Shown here: piece after piece, positions 12,081-22,290 of the stretch
How positions within the stretch are numbered: position 1 is the stretch's first letter
How the letters are laid out: each line of letters starts with the position of its first letter
Assembly: GCA_024138015.1 (NCBI GenBank)
Contig: JAMXBB010000009.1
Coordinates: 89,967,049 to 90,031,048, forward strand
DNA from: Lumnitzera littorea
Lineage: Eukaryota; Streptophyta; Magnoliopsida; Myrtales; Combretaceae
Length of the DNA stretch: 64,000 bases
Direction: 5' to 3'
The notes under the pieces: model-generated
What the model was told of the DNA's origin: nothing
The model's input: only the letters and a program-made list of their open reading frames with translations
The model's database searches: none
Made by a program: the position numbers and the translations under genes

Positions 12081-13830
12081 AGTTTGAAGGAGTGATAGAA
12101 ATGGGAGCAAGAAGTAGAAAAGAATTTTAGTTCTTGTATTTTGTTTTTTCACTTTAGAGTTTATAATGGATACGAGTTATTTAAATAAAACAGTTTTCTT
12201 ATACATTTTTGTCTTTAGCTCAACAAGGGCATGTCATTAGCCTCTCACTAAATGAAACACTTTATGCAAATTTGGAACGAGTGTAAATGGATAAAGTAAA
12301 TGTGAACTTGGAACTTAAAATTTTCTATCCAAGGGAATGGTAACACATTACTTGAAAGGTTTAGGATGAAAATAGGCAAACCATATCTAAAACACTAACT
12401 CTAAACAGGTATGAGAGTTGAGTGACACAATGTAAGTAATTAGGCTCATTCCTTAAATAAGGTCCATCTTGAACTTGGTATGCATGTCAAAATGATATTA
12501 GGTATTCATTTTGTCATCCTTAAACACAATTATCCCTTGTAATCCCATTTGAGCTTTTTAAGGATTTTTCTTAAAATTAGCCCTACCAAGAACCACCCTA
12601 TATTAAGGCAATTAGGAGGTTAGGGACATCAATCTAGAGAAAAGGAGTAAACTAATATATGCTTCCCTTGGTTTTGCTAATTCATGAGCAAATATTATCA
12701 TAGAAAATTCAATTTCTTTAGGATGAAGAAGAGTTTTAGACCATACACACCTTACTCATGCTGTATACTCATTCAAATACATCAAGTCAATGGATTTTCC
12801 CCAAACACTCTAAAGCTATACACACTTCTCCTAAGCTTATACTCTTTGAACCATAGTTTTAGGGTTTCAAATCCCATCAAGTGAAAACTCAGTAATGGAA
12901 GGTAATTACCTTGATACAGAGAGAGAGAGAGAGAGAGAAAGGAGAAAAAAGAAAAGAAAGGGTAGAAAAAGGTGAAAAAGAGAAAAATAGAAAATATTAG
13001 CAAGGTTATCACCTTCAAGCATGAGTCAAATTGCCAATAAGCCCGTAGCTCGAATTTGTGAAGGATATATAAGGACCAAAAGCAAAGCCATCACTATATG
13101 ATCCTACCTACTATATCACCCTTAATAAAACTTTTTAGACTAAAGAAATCAACTTATCTTCAACAAAATTTGCTCATGAAATTGCGACAAGCCCATGTTT
13201 AGTTTCTCATAAGTTCTTGGCTTGTAAGCCCGGGATAGATTATATGTGATTTCTTCAAAATTGGATGAAGCACATTGATATTCATTTGCTCAAACCATTG
13301 ACCCAAAGCCTTACATTGCAAACCTAGAAAAGACCTGATTAATTGATTAGAATGTACCGCTTATAAGATAGGCTATCATTTTTGGAATTAATGCTGAGAG
13401 TAAAAACAAACCTATGAGAGTGTAAGGTAGTCCACTTGAATTGAACATTTCAAGTAATGATACTTATTCCTTCAGTAGAAAATTAAAGAACAGTCAAGTG
13501 CTTTCTCAAAGACATGATTGGTCATTTATCCCAAGCTTAAAATTAATGCTTCTTAAAGTGCAAGAATCATGAATTATGCTCCAAGAAACAAAATTGAAAG
13601 AATGAGTGATCAATGGACAAGGGGCTATTTATGAACTTTAGGGTCTTCGAGACTTTCTTACTTATTAGCAACACAATTTTCCATTAAAGAGTGTTTTTTT
13701 TTTTTTAATTTCTTGAAAAAAGAAGGAAAAAGAGAAAAGTTTTCAAAAGAAAAATGGAACATTTTTGTTAAGAGAGATTTCTAAAAAGAAAAGTAAAATA
13801 TTTGAAAGAATCATCAAAGTCCTTAAAATA
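12081..13830 (+). other. 3' noncoding region of element D with GA microsatellite
   Basis: No protein domain seen. It contains a (GA)n run at 12918-12938 and A-rich purine tracts. It lies between gag and the minisatellite, the position of the variable 3' region in Tat-lineage elements. Confidence 0.55.
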
Positions 13831-13834
13831 CATG

Positions 13835-14106
13835 GATCACTTACCCTTTAGTGCACTGTCCATTTTATATAATAATCTTGGATCACTTGCTCATTAGAGT
13901 GCCATCTAGTCTTTTCCAAGATTGCTTGCTCAAAGAAGTGTTGTCCTATTTTTTGTTAGATCACTTACTCATTGGAGTCTCATCCAATCTCTTCTAAGAT
14001 CGTTTGTTTAGTGGAGCTCTATCCTATTTCTTGTTGGATCACTTGCTTAGTGGAGCACCATCCAATCTTTTCTAGGATCGCCCACTTAGTGGAGCGCTAT
14101 CCTATT
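13835..14106 (+). repeat. 39-bp minisatellite, left part
   Basis: About seven monomers, each beginning GATC(A/G)CTT(A/G)CT. The spacing is 39 bp for most copies and 46 bp for the first. Neighbouring monomers alternate between two types, one ending CCAATCTTTTCTAG-like and one ending CCTATTTCTTGTTG-like, so a 78-bp higher-order unit is visible. The seventh monomer is cut by the hAT and completed at 18549. Tandem repeats in the 3' noncoding region are known from Tat-lineage elements. Confidence 0.85.
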
Positions 14107-14796
14107 TAGAGGTGTGCAAGTGGGTAAAATGGGCCGGGCCTGACCCGCGAGTTAAATGGGTCAACAAATTTCAGCCCACTTTACAAACGGCTAAAATTTT
14201 ACTGGCCCAACCTAACCCACTTTAGCCCGTGGGTTAAACGGGCCAACCCACTAACTTTTTAATGAAATTAATAAATTAAAAACAAATTGTAAAAAATTAA
14301 TTAGCTTGTCTTGTTCGATTATGTCATAATCAAATTAGGACATGTAGGCTGTAGCACAAAGCACATGCTTGTAAATCCACAAAAAAACAATAGATTGCTG
14401 TTATTTTAAAACTAGAGAAGACTATTGTTGTAAATGAGCTAATGCTTATTCCATACTTCAACTAGTCTAAAAGAAAAGACTAACATTCACTAACATGTTG
14501 GTCATGTCAAAAGCGGGACAACTATATTGACTTTTATGAGTTATGACTACTATATTGATAATGACCTCTTCATCAAACTTTGAAAAATAAATAGATTTTT
14601 ACCTATCCACAATTCTAGATCCGATGCTGCTGTCTTCCTTAATATGTACATAACATAGGTCCTTAATCAAAAGATTGGTGCATAGAAATAAGAGGTCTAA
14701 AACATAAAACATCATCAACTTCAAAAACTGAAACAGTTAGCAAAAGAAGAAACAATTTGTCTTTTTATCAACCAGAAGATAAATTTCCAAGATAAA

Positions 14797-17109
14797 TCAT
14801 TCTTCATCAATGATCACATTTGAATCCTCCATTGACAATGTTGCTTCAAGTCTTTTTTCACCTTCATCTACAATACACAAAATAGCAAATAATTAGATGG
14901 AAATATTAAAAAAAAATCAAAAATCAAGATTACATTTCATTTAAATGAAAAAACTACCTTCCCAATTGAATCCTCGTAACCAATTACGTGTGCAAACTAA
15001 AGCTTCCATGTTGTTAGGAAGCATTGTACTACGATACTTAGTAAGAACACGAGCACCAATACTAAAAGCAGACTCAGAAGCAACTGTAGTTATTGGAATG
15101 CTAAGAACATCAGAAGCCATTATGCATAAATCTGGATACCTTTGACGTTGAGTTTTCCAATATTCTAATACATCCAATTCTGAGTAAAAAGTCATATCCA
15201 TTACCGGTTCTTCCAAATAGAGATGTAAGGAAGACTTACCGGTAGTATGCATCTCAATTTGACAATACTCCTACATCATAAAGGAAAAAAAAGGCAACTA
15301 TCATTAATCATTATTCATTAAGCATGCATCCCAGCATTATTACAAAATAAATAAATAAATTACTAGATTGGTTGAACTTACATCAAGAGTAGCAGAGTCG
15401 ATACCTAAACTTTTTTTGAGCCCAGTATTCCCTACAAGTCCTTTCCCTTTACCTTTACATGCAAGTGTTTGAGAAGATCCAACATGAGAGCTACTATATA
15501 TTGTATTTCTTCCCTTACTGTTGTCATACTCTTCAAATAGTCTATACAACTTAGTCTTTATTTTATCCAATTTCTCTTCACAACTAAGTGAATCAATTTT
15601 ATTAAAGTAGAACTTCAAAAAATTGAACTTCATCTGAGGATCAAAAACTACTCCAAGTGCAAGAATGATGCTGTATTCTCTCCAATATTTATCAAATTTT
15701 TGCTTTATCTTAACACATATATCCCTTATAACAAAATCCTCACTTGTCAAGTTCTCATTCAGCAAACACTCTATCCTCCATACTTGCAAAAAATATAAAT
15801 TTGAAGTTGGATAAGAGGACCCAGACATTAAGTTTGTAATGGTATAAAAAGGACTCAAAAATCTGTATAATTTTTGGGCTCTTTCCCACTCCTCCACTGA
15901 TGGACAATATTTATAATGAGAATCATTCAATTGAAAGTATGAAAAGGCACGCTGATACTTTAAAGCACTCTCAAGCATGAGATAAGTTGAGTTCCATCTG
16001 GTTTGTACGTCCAAACGCAAACCAATACCAACATCACTAATGCCAACTTCATTAACACACTTCCAAAATTGTTTCATTCGGCTTTCAGACCCCTTTATAT
16101 ACTTTACACTCTCTCTTATCTTATGCAGAGCCTCACTAGCTACTGTCAAACCATCTTTAACAATCAGGTGAAGAATGTGGGCACAACATCTAATATGAAA
16201 AAACTCACCCCCACACAACAAACTACCTTGTAAATTAAGCTGATCTTTTAGGAAATCTTGCATGCAATCATTAGCAGATGCATTGTCTAAGGTAAGAGAA
16301 AAAACTTTCCTATCAATGCCCCAATCTTTCAAAAAATCAAACATTTTCTTTGATGATTCGAGTCCTGAGTAAGAAGGGGGCATGTAACAAAAGGAAAGAA
16401 TTTTATTACTTAGCTTCCAATTTTCATCTACAAAATGAACAGTTAAACACATTTAACCCTCACTAGTGCAAGCTGTCCATAAGTCTGAGGTCAAACATAT
16501 TCTACCGGGAACTTTTTCCAAATCATTTTTCAACTTCTCCTTCTCATTTAAGTATAATCTCCATACATCAGATGTGGCTGTTTTCCTAGAGATAGGCATA
16601 TAATCAGGATTGAAATGTTTTATGAGTTGCACAATCCTCCTATATTCAATAAATGAGAAAGGAAGATTGTGTTCAATTATTGCCATTGACAAAATTTCAC
16701 GAGCAACTTTATAGTCCACTTTCCTTGACTTTAATTTTCCAAATTGATCAATGATCATTTCGCCTACATCTTGATACTTAGGAAGCAAACGATACTTTTC
16801 GATATGTCGAATTAAAGTAGATGTCCCATACTTAGACCCACCAACAACATATTCATTCTTACATCCATTACATCTTGCCCTTTCTTTACCATCTTTTCCT
16901 TTTCCTATCTTTGTAAATGCTTTCCAAACAAGAGAAGTATTTGCTCTAAGTCTCTTACCTTAAGGTTCTATAGAACCTTGAGACGTTCCAGTAGTAGTAG
17001 CATTAGATGGATCACCAACATCATTTCCAGGTGCTTGTGCTTCCGATTCATCATTCTCATTGATATGTTGGATAGTTGTATCATCAGTGGTATTGATATT
17101 TTGATCCAT
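14797..17109 (-). pseudogene. hAT transposase (zf-BED / RICESLEEPER-like) with two nonsense codons
   Basis: Starts at ATG 17109 (MDQNINTTDDTT). Exons inferred from splice signals: 17109-15382, 15270-14958 and 14867-14797, with GT-AG introns of 111 and 90 bp. Order of parts: acidic N-terminus; BED zinc finger (CNGCKNEYVVGGSKYGTSTL, then RHIEKY); hAT core (RICLTSDLWTACTSEG, LTLDNASANDCMQ, CCAHILHLIVKDGL, DVQTRWNSTYLML); C-terminal dimerisation domain (DVLEYWKTQRQRYP, SIPITTVASESAFSIG, LVCTRNWLRGF). The third exon ends VIIDEE then stop. Nonsense codons: TAA near 16970 in the linker before the BED finger, and TAA at about 16453 just after ACTSEG. No frameshift seen, so decay is slight. The family cuts and pastes hAT DNA in the nucleus. 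Confidence 0.93.
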
Positions 17110-18540
17110 TCTAAAAATAAAACACAAAAGACAAATTATTTGTGAAATCTCTAAGTATAATTAAATTGCTAATCTAACCAACTCAAAATCTAGTACAGTA
17201 GTAAAAAGGAGTAAACTAAGTTTTCCTAAGTGTTTTAGCTATCTAAGCCGTGTTTTTATTTTTTCGATCAAACTAAGAATACTTTCATTGAACAAAGAAA
17301 CATATGTACATATAGTAGAATTATGTTTTTATTTCTTGTTTTTGGTATAGTTCTCTTAGGAAATGTTTACATTTATGTTCAGTAAAGTAATTGTGTGTAA
17401 AAAAGCATTTGGAAATGTGCAAGGAAAAACTTCGTATATGAAGTTCTTGTTCCATATAAGTAATTGTGTGTAAAAAAGCATGGGATTATCAATACCCCAA
17501 TATTTCAAAGAGTACACAGTAGTTAATGGGTATGGTCCAGTACATACTGCAGCTAGATGAGGCAATGCACAAGGCATAATGCATACTGTCGATTAAACCC
17601 ACGACTCAACACTCAATAATCAGCATACACATGCAAGACAACAGCACACATACATGACACGCATGACATCAAACACCTGAGCGACATAACCCCAACGACA
17701 GTCGACAACACATACACACACAAAACATAACAGTATACAAGACAATGTGCAACCCTAACAACATACAACACATAGTAGTACAGACACGAATGGCAATTGC
17801 CTACAGTAGACACACGCATAATAGATTAATAGTCGACAGCAGACATACACACAATAGTACCCATAAAAGGATTTAATCTTAAGTCTTAAGACTCTTAACG
17901 AGAGAGAGAGGATGCTTACGATTTACTTATGACAGTCGACAGCAAACACAGGAGTCAAGACAGGCACAAGGGAGAAGGGACGTACTATCGTTGCCTCGTT
18001 GGTGAGGAGGATTATGTTGTGGTGTAGCCTTTGGAGATGGGCAGTGCGATAGTGATTGTTCCAAATTTCCTATTGATAGAGGAGAACTGGAGAAGAGAGG
18101 AAAACTGGAAGAGTGAGTTGTTGAGGGTTAGGGTTTGAGGAAAAAAGAAGAAAGTGATTGATTCTTCTGTCATTCAAAGTTTCAAACTTACTTACAGAGT
18201 TACAGACTTACAGTCATTGTGGTCTAATCTGTGTTATTACTTTTGTACCGTGGATTATGTCATTATGGATTTGTGGTGTAGCCATCGTCAGATGTGTCAC
18301 ATGTAGTGTAGTGTTTATGTTATTGTGTTAATGTGACAGTTTGTCAAAGCCATTTTTTTGTTTAATCAAAAGCGAGCCAACCCGGTTTGTTATCGGTTAG
18401 CCCACTAGAACCCGCGGGTAAAATGGGTTGGGGAAAAAATGACCCGCTTTTATGTGGGCCAAAAAAATCAAGCCCAAACCCACTTTAAAAGAAGGTTAAA
18501 TGGGTTGGCCCGCGGGCCATAACCCGTTTGCACACCTCTA
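17110..18540 (-). other. 5' noncoding region of hAT E
   Basis: Upstream of the transposase ATG. On the minus strand a CAAACCCTAACCCTC-rich stretch near 18120-18145 looks like a promoter or 5' UTR. A 24-bp word (AAGTAATTGTGTGTAAAAAA then GCAT) is repeated directly at 17385-17408 and 17458-17481. A CA-rich stretch covers about 17590-17860. ORFs here show no conserved family. Confidence 0.5.
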
Positions 18541-19082
18541 ATCCTATTCCTTACTGGATCGCTTACTCATAGGAGCGCTATCGTATCTAATCTTTTTTAA
18601 GGTTGCCTACTCAGTAGAGTATTATCCTATTCTTAGTTGGATCGCTTGCTTATAGGTATGCTGTCCTATTTAGTCCTTTACTACAATTGCTTGCTCAAAG
18701 GAGTGCTATCCTATCTTTTGTTGGATCGCTTGCTTAGTAGAGCGTCATCCAATCCTTTCTAGGATCGCCTACTTAGTGGAATGTTGTCCTATTCCTTATT
18801 GGATCGCATGCTCATAGGAATGTTGTCTTATCTAGTCCTTTACTAGGATCGCTTACTCAAAGGAACGTTGTCCTATCCTTAGTTAGGTCACCAGCTTGAT
18901 AGAGCACCATCCAATCCTTTCTAAGATTGCTTGCTCATAGGAGCATTGTTCTATTTAGTCCTTTAATTGGATCGCTTACTCATAGAAGTGTTATCCTATC
19001 TTTTATATTTCTTAAAGTAGTCTTGGATTGCTTGCTTAGTGGAGCACCATCCTATTTGTCTTTAATAAAGCACCATCTTATC
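18541..19082 (+). repeat. 39-bp minisatellite, right part
   Basis: About twelve more monomers of the array that starts at 13835, with lengths of 38-46 bp and increasing divergence toward the right end. The first 16 bases (target duplication plus CCTTACTG) complete the monomer broken at 14106. If the hAT and one target copy are removed, that monomer is exactly 39 bp. Confidence 0.84.
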
Positions 19083-19297
19083 TTGTCTTTGAAAGATCTA
19101 TATTTTCGAGTAACTCATCCTTAAAGAGATCATTCCTCTTAAGGATTCCCGACCTTTCAACTCAAGATCATATTTGTTTGACAATCAAAGTCCTTATCTT
19201 ACCAATTCAAGCAAGGATTAGGTAAAAATAAGTATGTGTTTCTTTTTCTTTTTTTTTTTTTTTGTTTTTGTACCAAAGTTTTTACAAACTTCGTTAC

Positions 19298-19310
19298 AAA
19301 GAGAGGTAGC
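19298..19310 (+). promoter_or_regulatory. polypurine tract of element D
   Basis: AAAGAGAGGTAGC lies immediately before the 3' LTR. It is the expected site for priming plus-strand DNA synthesis and supports the plus orientation of the element. Confidence 0.65.
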
Positions 19311-21460
19311 TATAGACACCTCATTTTTACCATCCTTTATTTTAATTTCAGTCTCTTTTTACTTTTGAGCTAGGTTTTAAAAATTGAATTGAAACAAATA
19401 GAAAGAATAAATAAATATTAAATAAATGAAAATTGAAGGAAAATAATAAATAAAGTATCGAGTTGAGTTGAGTTGAGTTGAGTTGAGTTGCCTAAGGTTG
19501 GATTGGATAATGGTGTACATTCAATTTAATAAATTCTAAATTTTGAAAAGTCAAGCTTCATTAAAATATTTTTTTAGTCTAGTCCAATATAAAATAGAGT
19601 TTTATCTAGTTTATTTTGGGCTAAATAGACTTAGAATTTATTAAATAGATTAGTATGTTTTAAGCTAAATTAAAATAGATTAAATCGGACCCAAGATAAA
19701 AAGGCCTAAATCAATATAAGGTTTCTAGAAACTAGATTAAATCTTTAATGAATTCAAATCGGATATTATCAAATCTTTTGAATATTGGATTTATCAAGAT
19801 TAAATCTATGTCCAAAATGATCCAAAAGATTTGAATTTATGGCCTATAAATAGTGGACAATAGGCTATAAAAAATACACATTTTTCAAATTCACATACAA
19901 CCCAATCATGAACATACAGTCATATATACACGATCAGCCCCCGCACGCCTCACATACATTATGATTGAACTATGCAGCATATACATACATTATCCAACCT
20001 TGACTGCACTTTGTGAGCACTCTACGTCCATACCCACACGATATAATACATTGACCAACACTTAGTAACATCCATGATATAGTACTACACAATAGTTACA
20101 CGTCTACTCCACTTATGCTCTCAGTTGCACATCCACTCCACATACGCTTAGGCCATGTCTACGATCACACAGCACACTGATCTCACACTCAGGCCACGTC
20201 CATGATCGTACATCCCACTAATCATATGCCATTGCCCATGACTAAGACACATGCCAAACATTCCAACGTTGAGCCACACACATGTCGAACACTCCATATT
20301 GATCAGCAACACACATGGCTGCTCATAAACACATACGCCGTTATCCACAATCCAAGCACAACCGATCATATGACAATTTATGGCGCACGTCTACCATCCA
20401 CAAGTAGTTCATGACATGTATGTCTGATCACATATACATTCGACCCATTTAGGTAATTGAATAAATTATTTTAGTTAGTTATTTATTTTGTTATTTTAGT
20501 TAATCAATTTATTTTACGAACTTAATTTTTAATGCATGTCATTTTATAAATTTTAATAATCATCGTGTCGTTTTGCAATAATTTGTAATTTTTTTATTAA
20601 ATTTTAGTTAAATTACATTTTTTTTTTTGAAAAGTTGCATATTTTTTCTTTGAGATTTATATCTTTGGAGAAGGTACGTGTCTAAGATACGTATCTTAGT
20701 ATATCTTACATTTAGGATCTAGAAAGACATTAATTTTTTACAAGTATATTTTTATTAAAAAAAAAAACAAAAAGATCTTAATTGGAGTTTTCAAAAAGAT
20801 TTAGTTAATTAGTTTTTTTTTTAAATAAATTTACAAAATTAAATCTTTTTAGGGTTTTTTTAAAATAATAATTTAATAATTAACGTAAATCTAGCCTAAA
20901 TTCTTTAAAAAAGATTCACCTACTAAATCTTTTCTAAAAAAAAAATGCATTGATTTAATCCTAACTAGTGTATATATAAGTATCTCTAAGGTAATCGTAT
21001 AAAAAATTAAAAATAATTCTTTTATTTTCTTGAAAATTCTTAATAAAAAATCATTAAAATTTTCATTTTTATTTTATTCTTACATATTTGTACATATCTT
21101 AGCACTTTTAGAAAAATTATAAAAATTAAATCTCATTATTTTTTTTTTAATTTTTACATGATTACTTAGTTTTAATAGGATAGCCCTCAAAATTAGTTTT
21201 TATAGTTTAATTTTCTAAAAATTATTTTTAGAATATTTGTAGACTAGTAGCTAAATTAGGGTTTTCCCACTCAAAAACGCTAATTTTATTTTATTTTATT
21301 TTTTACTGGTTTAATTGGTTGGTGACTCCAATTTTTTTTTTAAATATTTTCTAAATACATTTTTTAAGAAAATTGTTTTCCCTTAATTTAATATCGAGTA
21401 TTTTATATTAAATAAGCTAGGCTTATTATAAAATAATTAAGGAAAATGAAATAAGACTCA
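19311..21460 (+). repeat. 3' LTR of element D (about 2.15 kb)
   Basis: Aligns with 7412-9580. It starts TATAGACACC (TG mutated to TA), with a TATA box at 19845-19853. It ends near AAGACTCA (21460) or AATA (21463). A pentanucleotide run (GAGTT)6 at 19460-19490 is absent from the 5' LTR, which has one GAGTT there. The LTRs differ by many substitutions and small indels, so the insertion is old. Confidence 0.87.
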
Positions 21461-21465
21461 ATAGC

Positions 21466-22290
21466 TGTCATGTGATGAAAGAACTTTCAAATCATGAAAA
21501 GACAAGAAGAATACAAAGAGATTAATACCTGGCATGAGATGAAGAGTATACTCAAAAGCAGGTTTATTTTGGATACTTATTTGCAAGACACTTTTGCCCA
21601 ACTTCAAGAAATAAGACAAGGAAGTTGAACTGTTGACAAGTATGTCCATGAGTTCTAAGTACTCATGATTCGCTATAAAGTAGAAGAGTTGTCAACTTGA
21701 ACAATGTCCAAATTTCTCACTTGATTAAGAAGTGATATTCAAGACATTGTGGAACTTTAACAATTTACTACAATAGATGAGGCTATATGAATAGCCCGAT
21801 GAGTGGAAAGATTGAGAAAGAGTAGAATGCCAACCTACCACTCGATGAGCCAACCTAATCAATCAAGCCAACCTATCTAGGGAAGCTACCGAGCTCAACC
21901 AAGTACTAAGCATACCAAACAAACAAATGTTAGGACTAAACAAAAGGGTTAACCTGATGGTAACTGCTGACCCGAACATATGAGAAGGGCCAAGGATCTA
22001 GAAGAAAGATGAGCTAGATCAAGTATTTCAAGTACTAAGGGTTTTAGTACATGGCCACCCAGTGTTTGAACCGAAGGACCACAATTATTAAGGGGAATGC
22101 CCTAAAGACAGAAGTGGATAGCACATATGAGGAACTAGAGGAAGAGAGAGAGGTGGGAGATGAGGTTGATATTAATGCCAACCTCATTGAAGAAGATGTA
22201 TTCGCCAAAGACATAGATAAGTTGACACTAGATGTCCAACATGCAATGAGTTTGGAACCCTTACTTGAGGAGGAGTAGAGGGAGAAACTA
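21466..22290 (+). pseudogene. gag of gypsy B, 3' part
   Basis: Continues the capsid sequence cut at 7411. The blocks TWHEMKSILKSRFI, TFAQLQEIRQGS and VLMIRYKVEEL are the standard gypsy capsid C-terminal half. The two Trp codons expected right after the junction (VWWDQ in the family) are both TGA. A CCHC knuckle is only partly left near 22030-22075 (GHPVF/ATQCLNRR in two frames). An acidic linker follows, rich in Glu (EELEEEREVGDEVD, 22120-22175). The coding continuity across the insertion is good evidence for the nesting. Confidence 0.75.

Larger units (their letters stand above)
14107..18540 (-). mobile_element. hAT transposon E (4,434 bp)
   Basis: Terminal inverted repeats are TAGAGGTGTGCAA at 14107 and TTGCACACCTCTA ending at 18540. 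The flanking 8-bp duplication ATCCTATT (14099-14106 and 18541-18548) is perfect. Subterminal regions are rich in AACCCG/CGGGTT words, typical of hAT. It encodes one transposase on the minus strand. The exact 8-bp duplication and full ends suggest it is among the younger insertions here, but the transposase has two nonsense codons. It lies inside the minisatellite of element D. Confidence 0.96.
7412..21460 (+). mobile_element. Tat/Ogre-like gag-only LTR element D, containing hAT E
   Basis: Two long direct repeats (7412-9580 and 19311-about 21460) both start T(G/A)TAGACACC and share a TATA box and 3' tail. After the left one comes a primer-site-like sequence of the TGGCGACTC type known from Ogre/Tat elements. 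Before the right one is a purine tract. The only coding sequence found inside is a gag-like region with an Ogre-type zinc knuckle. No protease, RT or integrase was seen, so it was probably non-autonomous. Without the hAT it is about 9.6 kb. It sits inside the gag of element B. Flanks (ACTGC left, ATAGC right) fit a decayed 5-bp target duplication, with a 3-bp uncertainty at the right end. Confidence 0.83.

Noticed and set aside
17590..17860. CA-rich stretch resembling a CRISPR or regularly spaced repeat array
   Set aside because: No regular repeat-spacer structure; simple CA-rich composition within the hAT 5' region of a plant genome.
20148..20414. overlapping ORFs on both strands in the 3' LTR of D
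   Set aside because: Overlapping frames inside an LTR with no counterpart in the 5' LTR; shadows of low-stop sequence.
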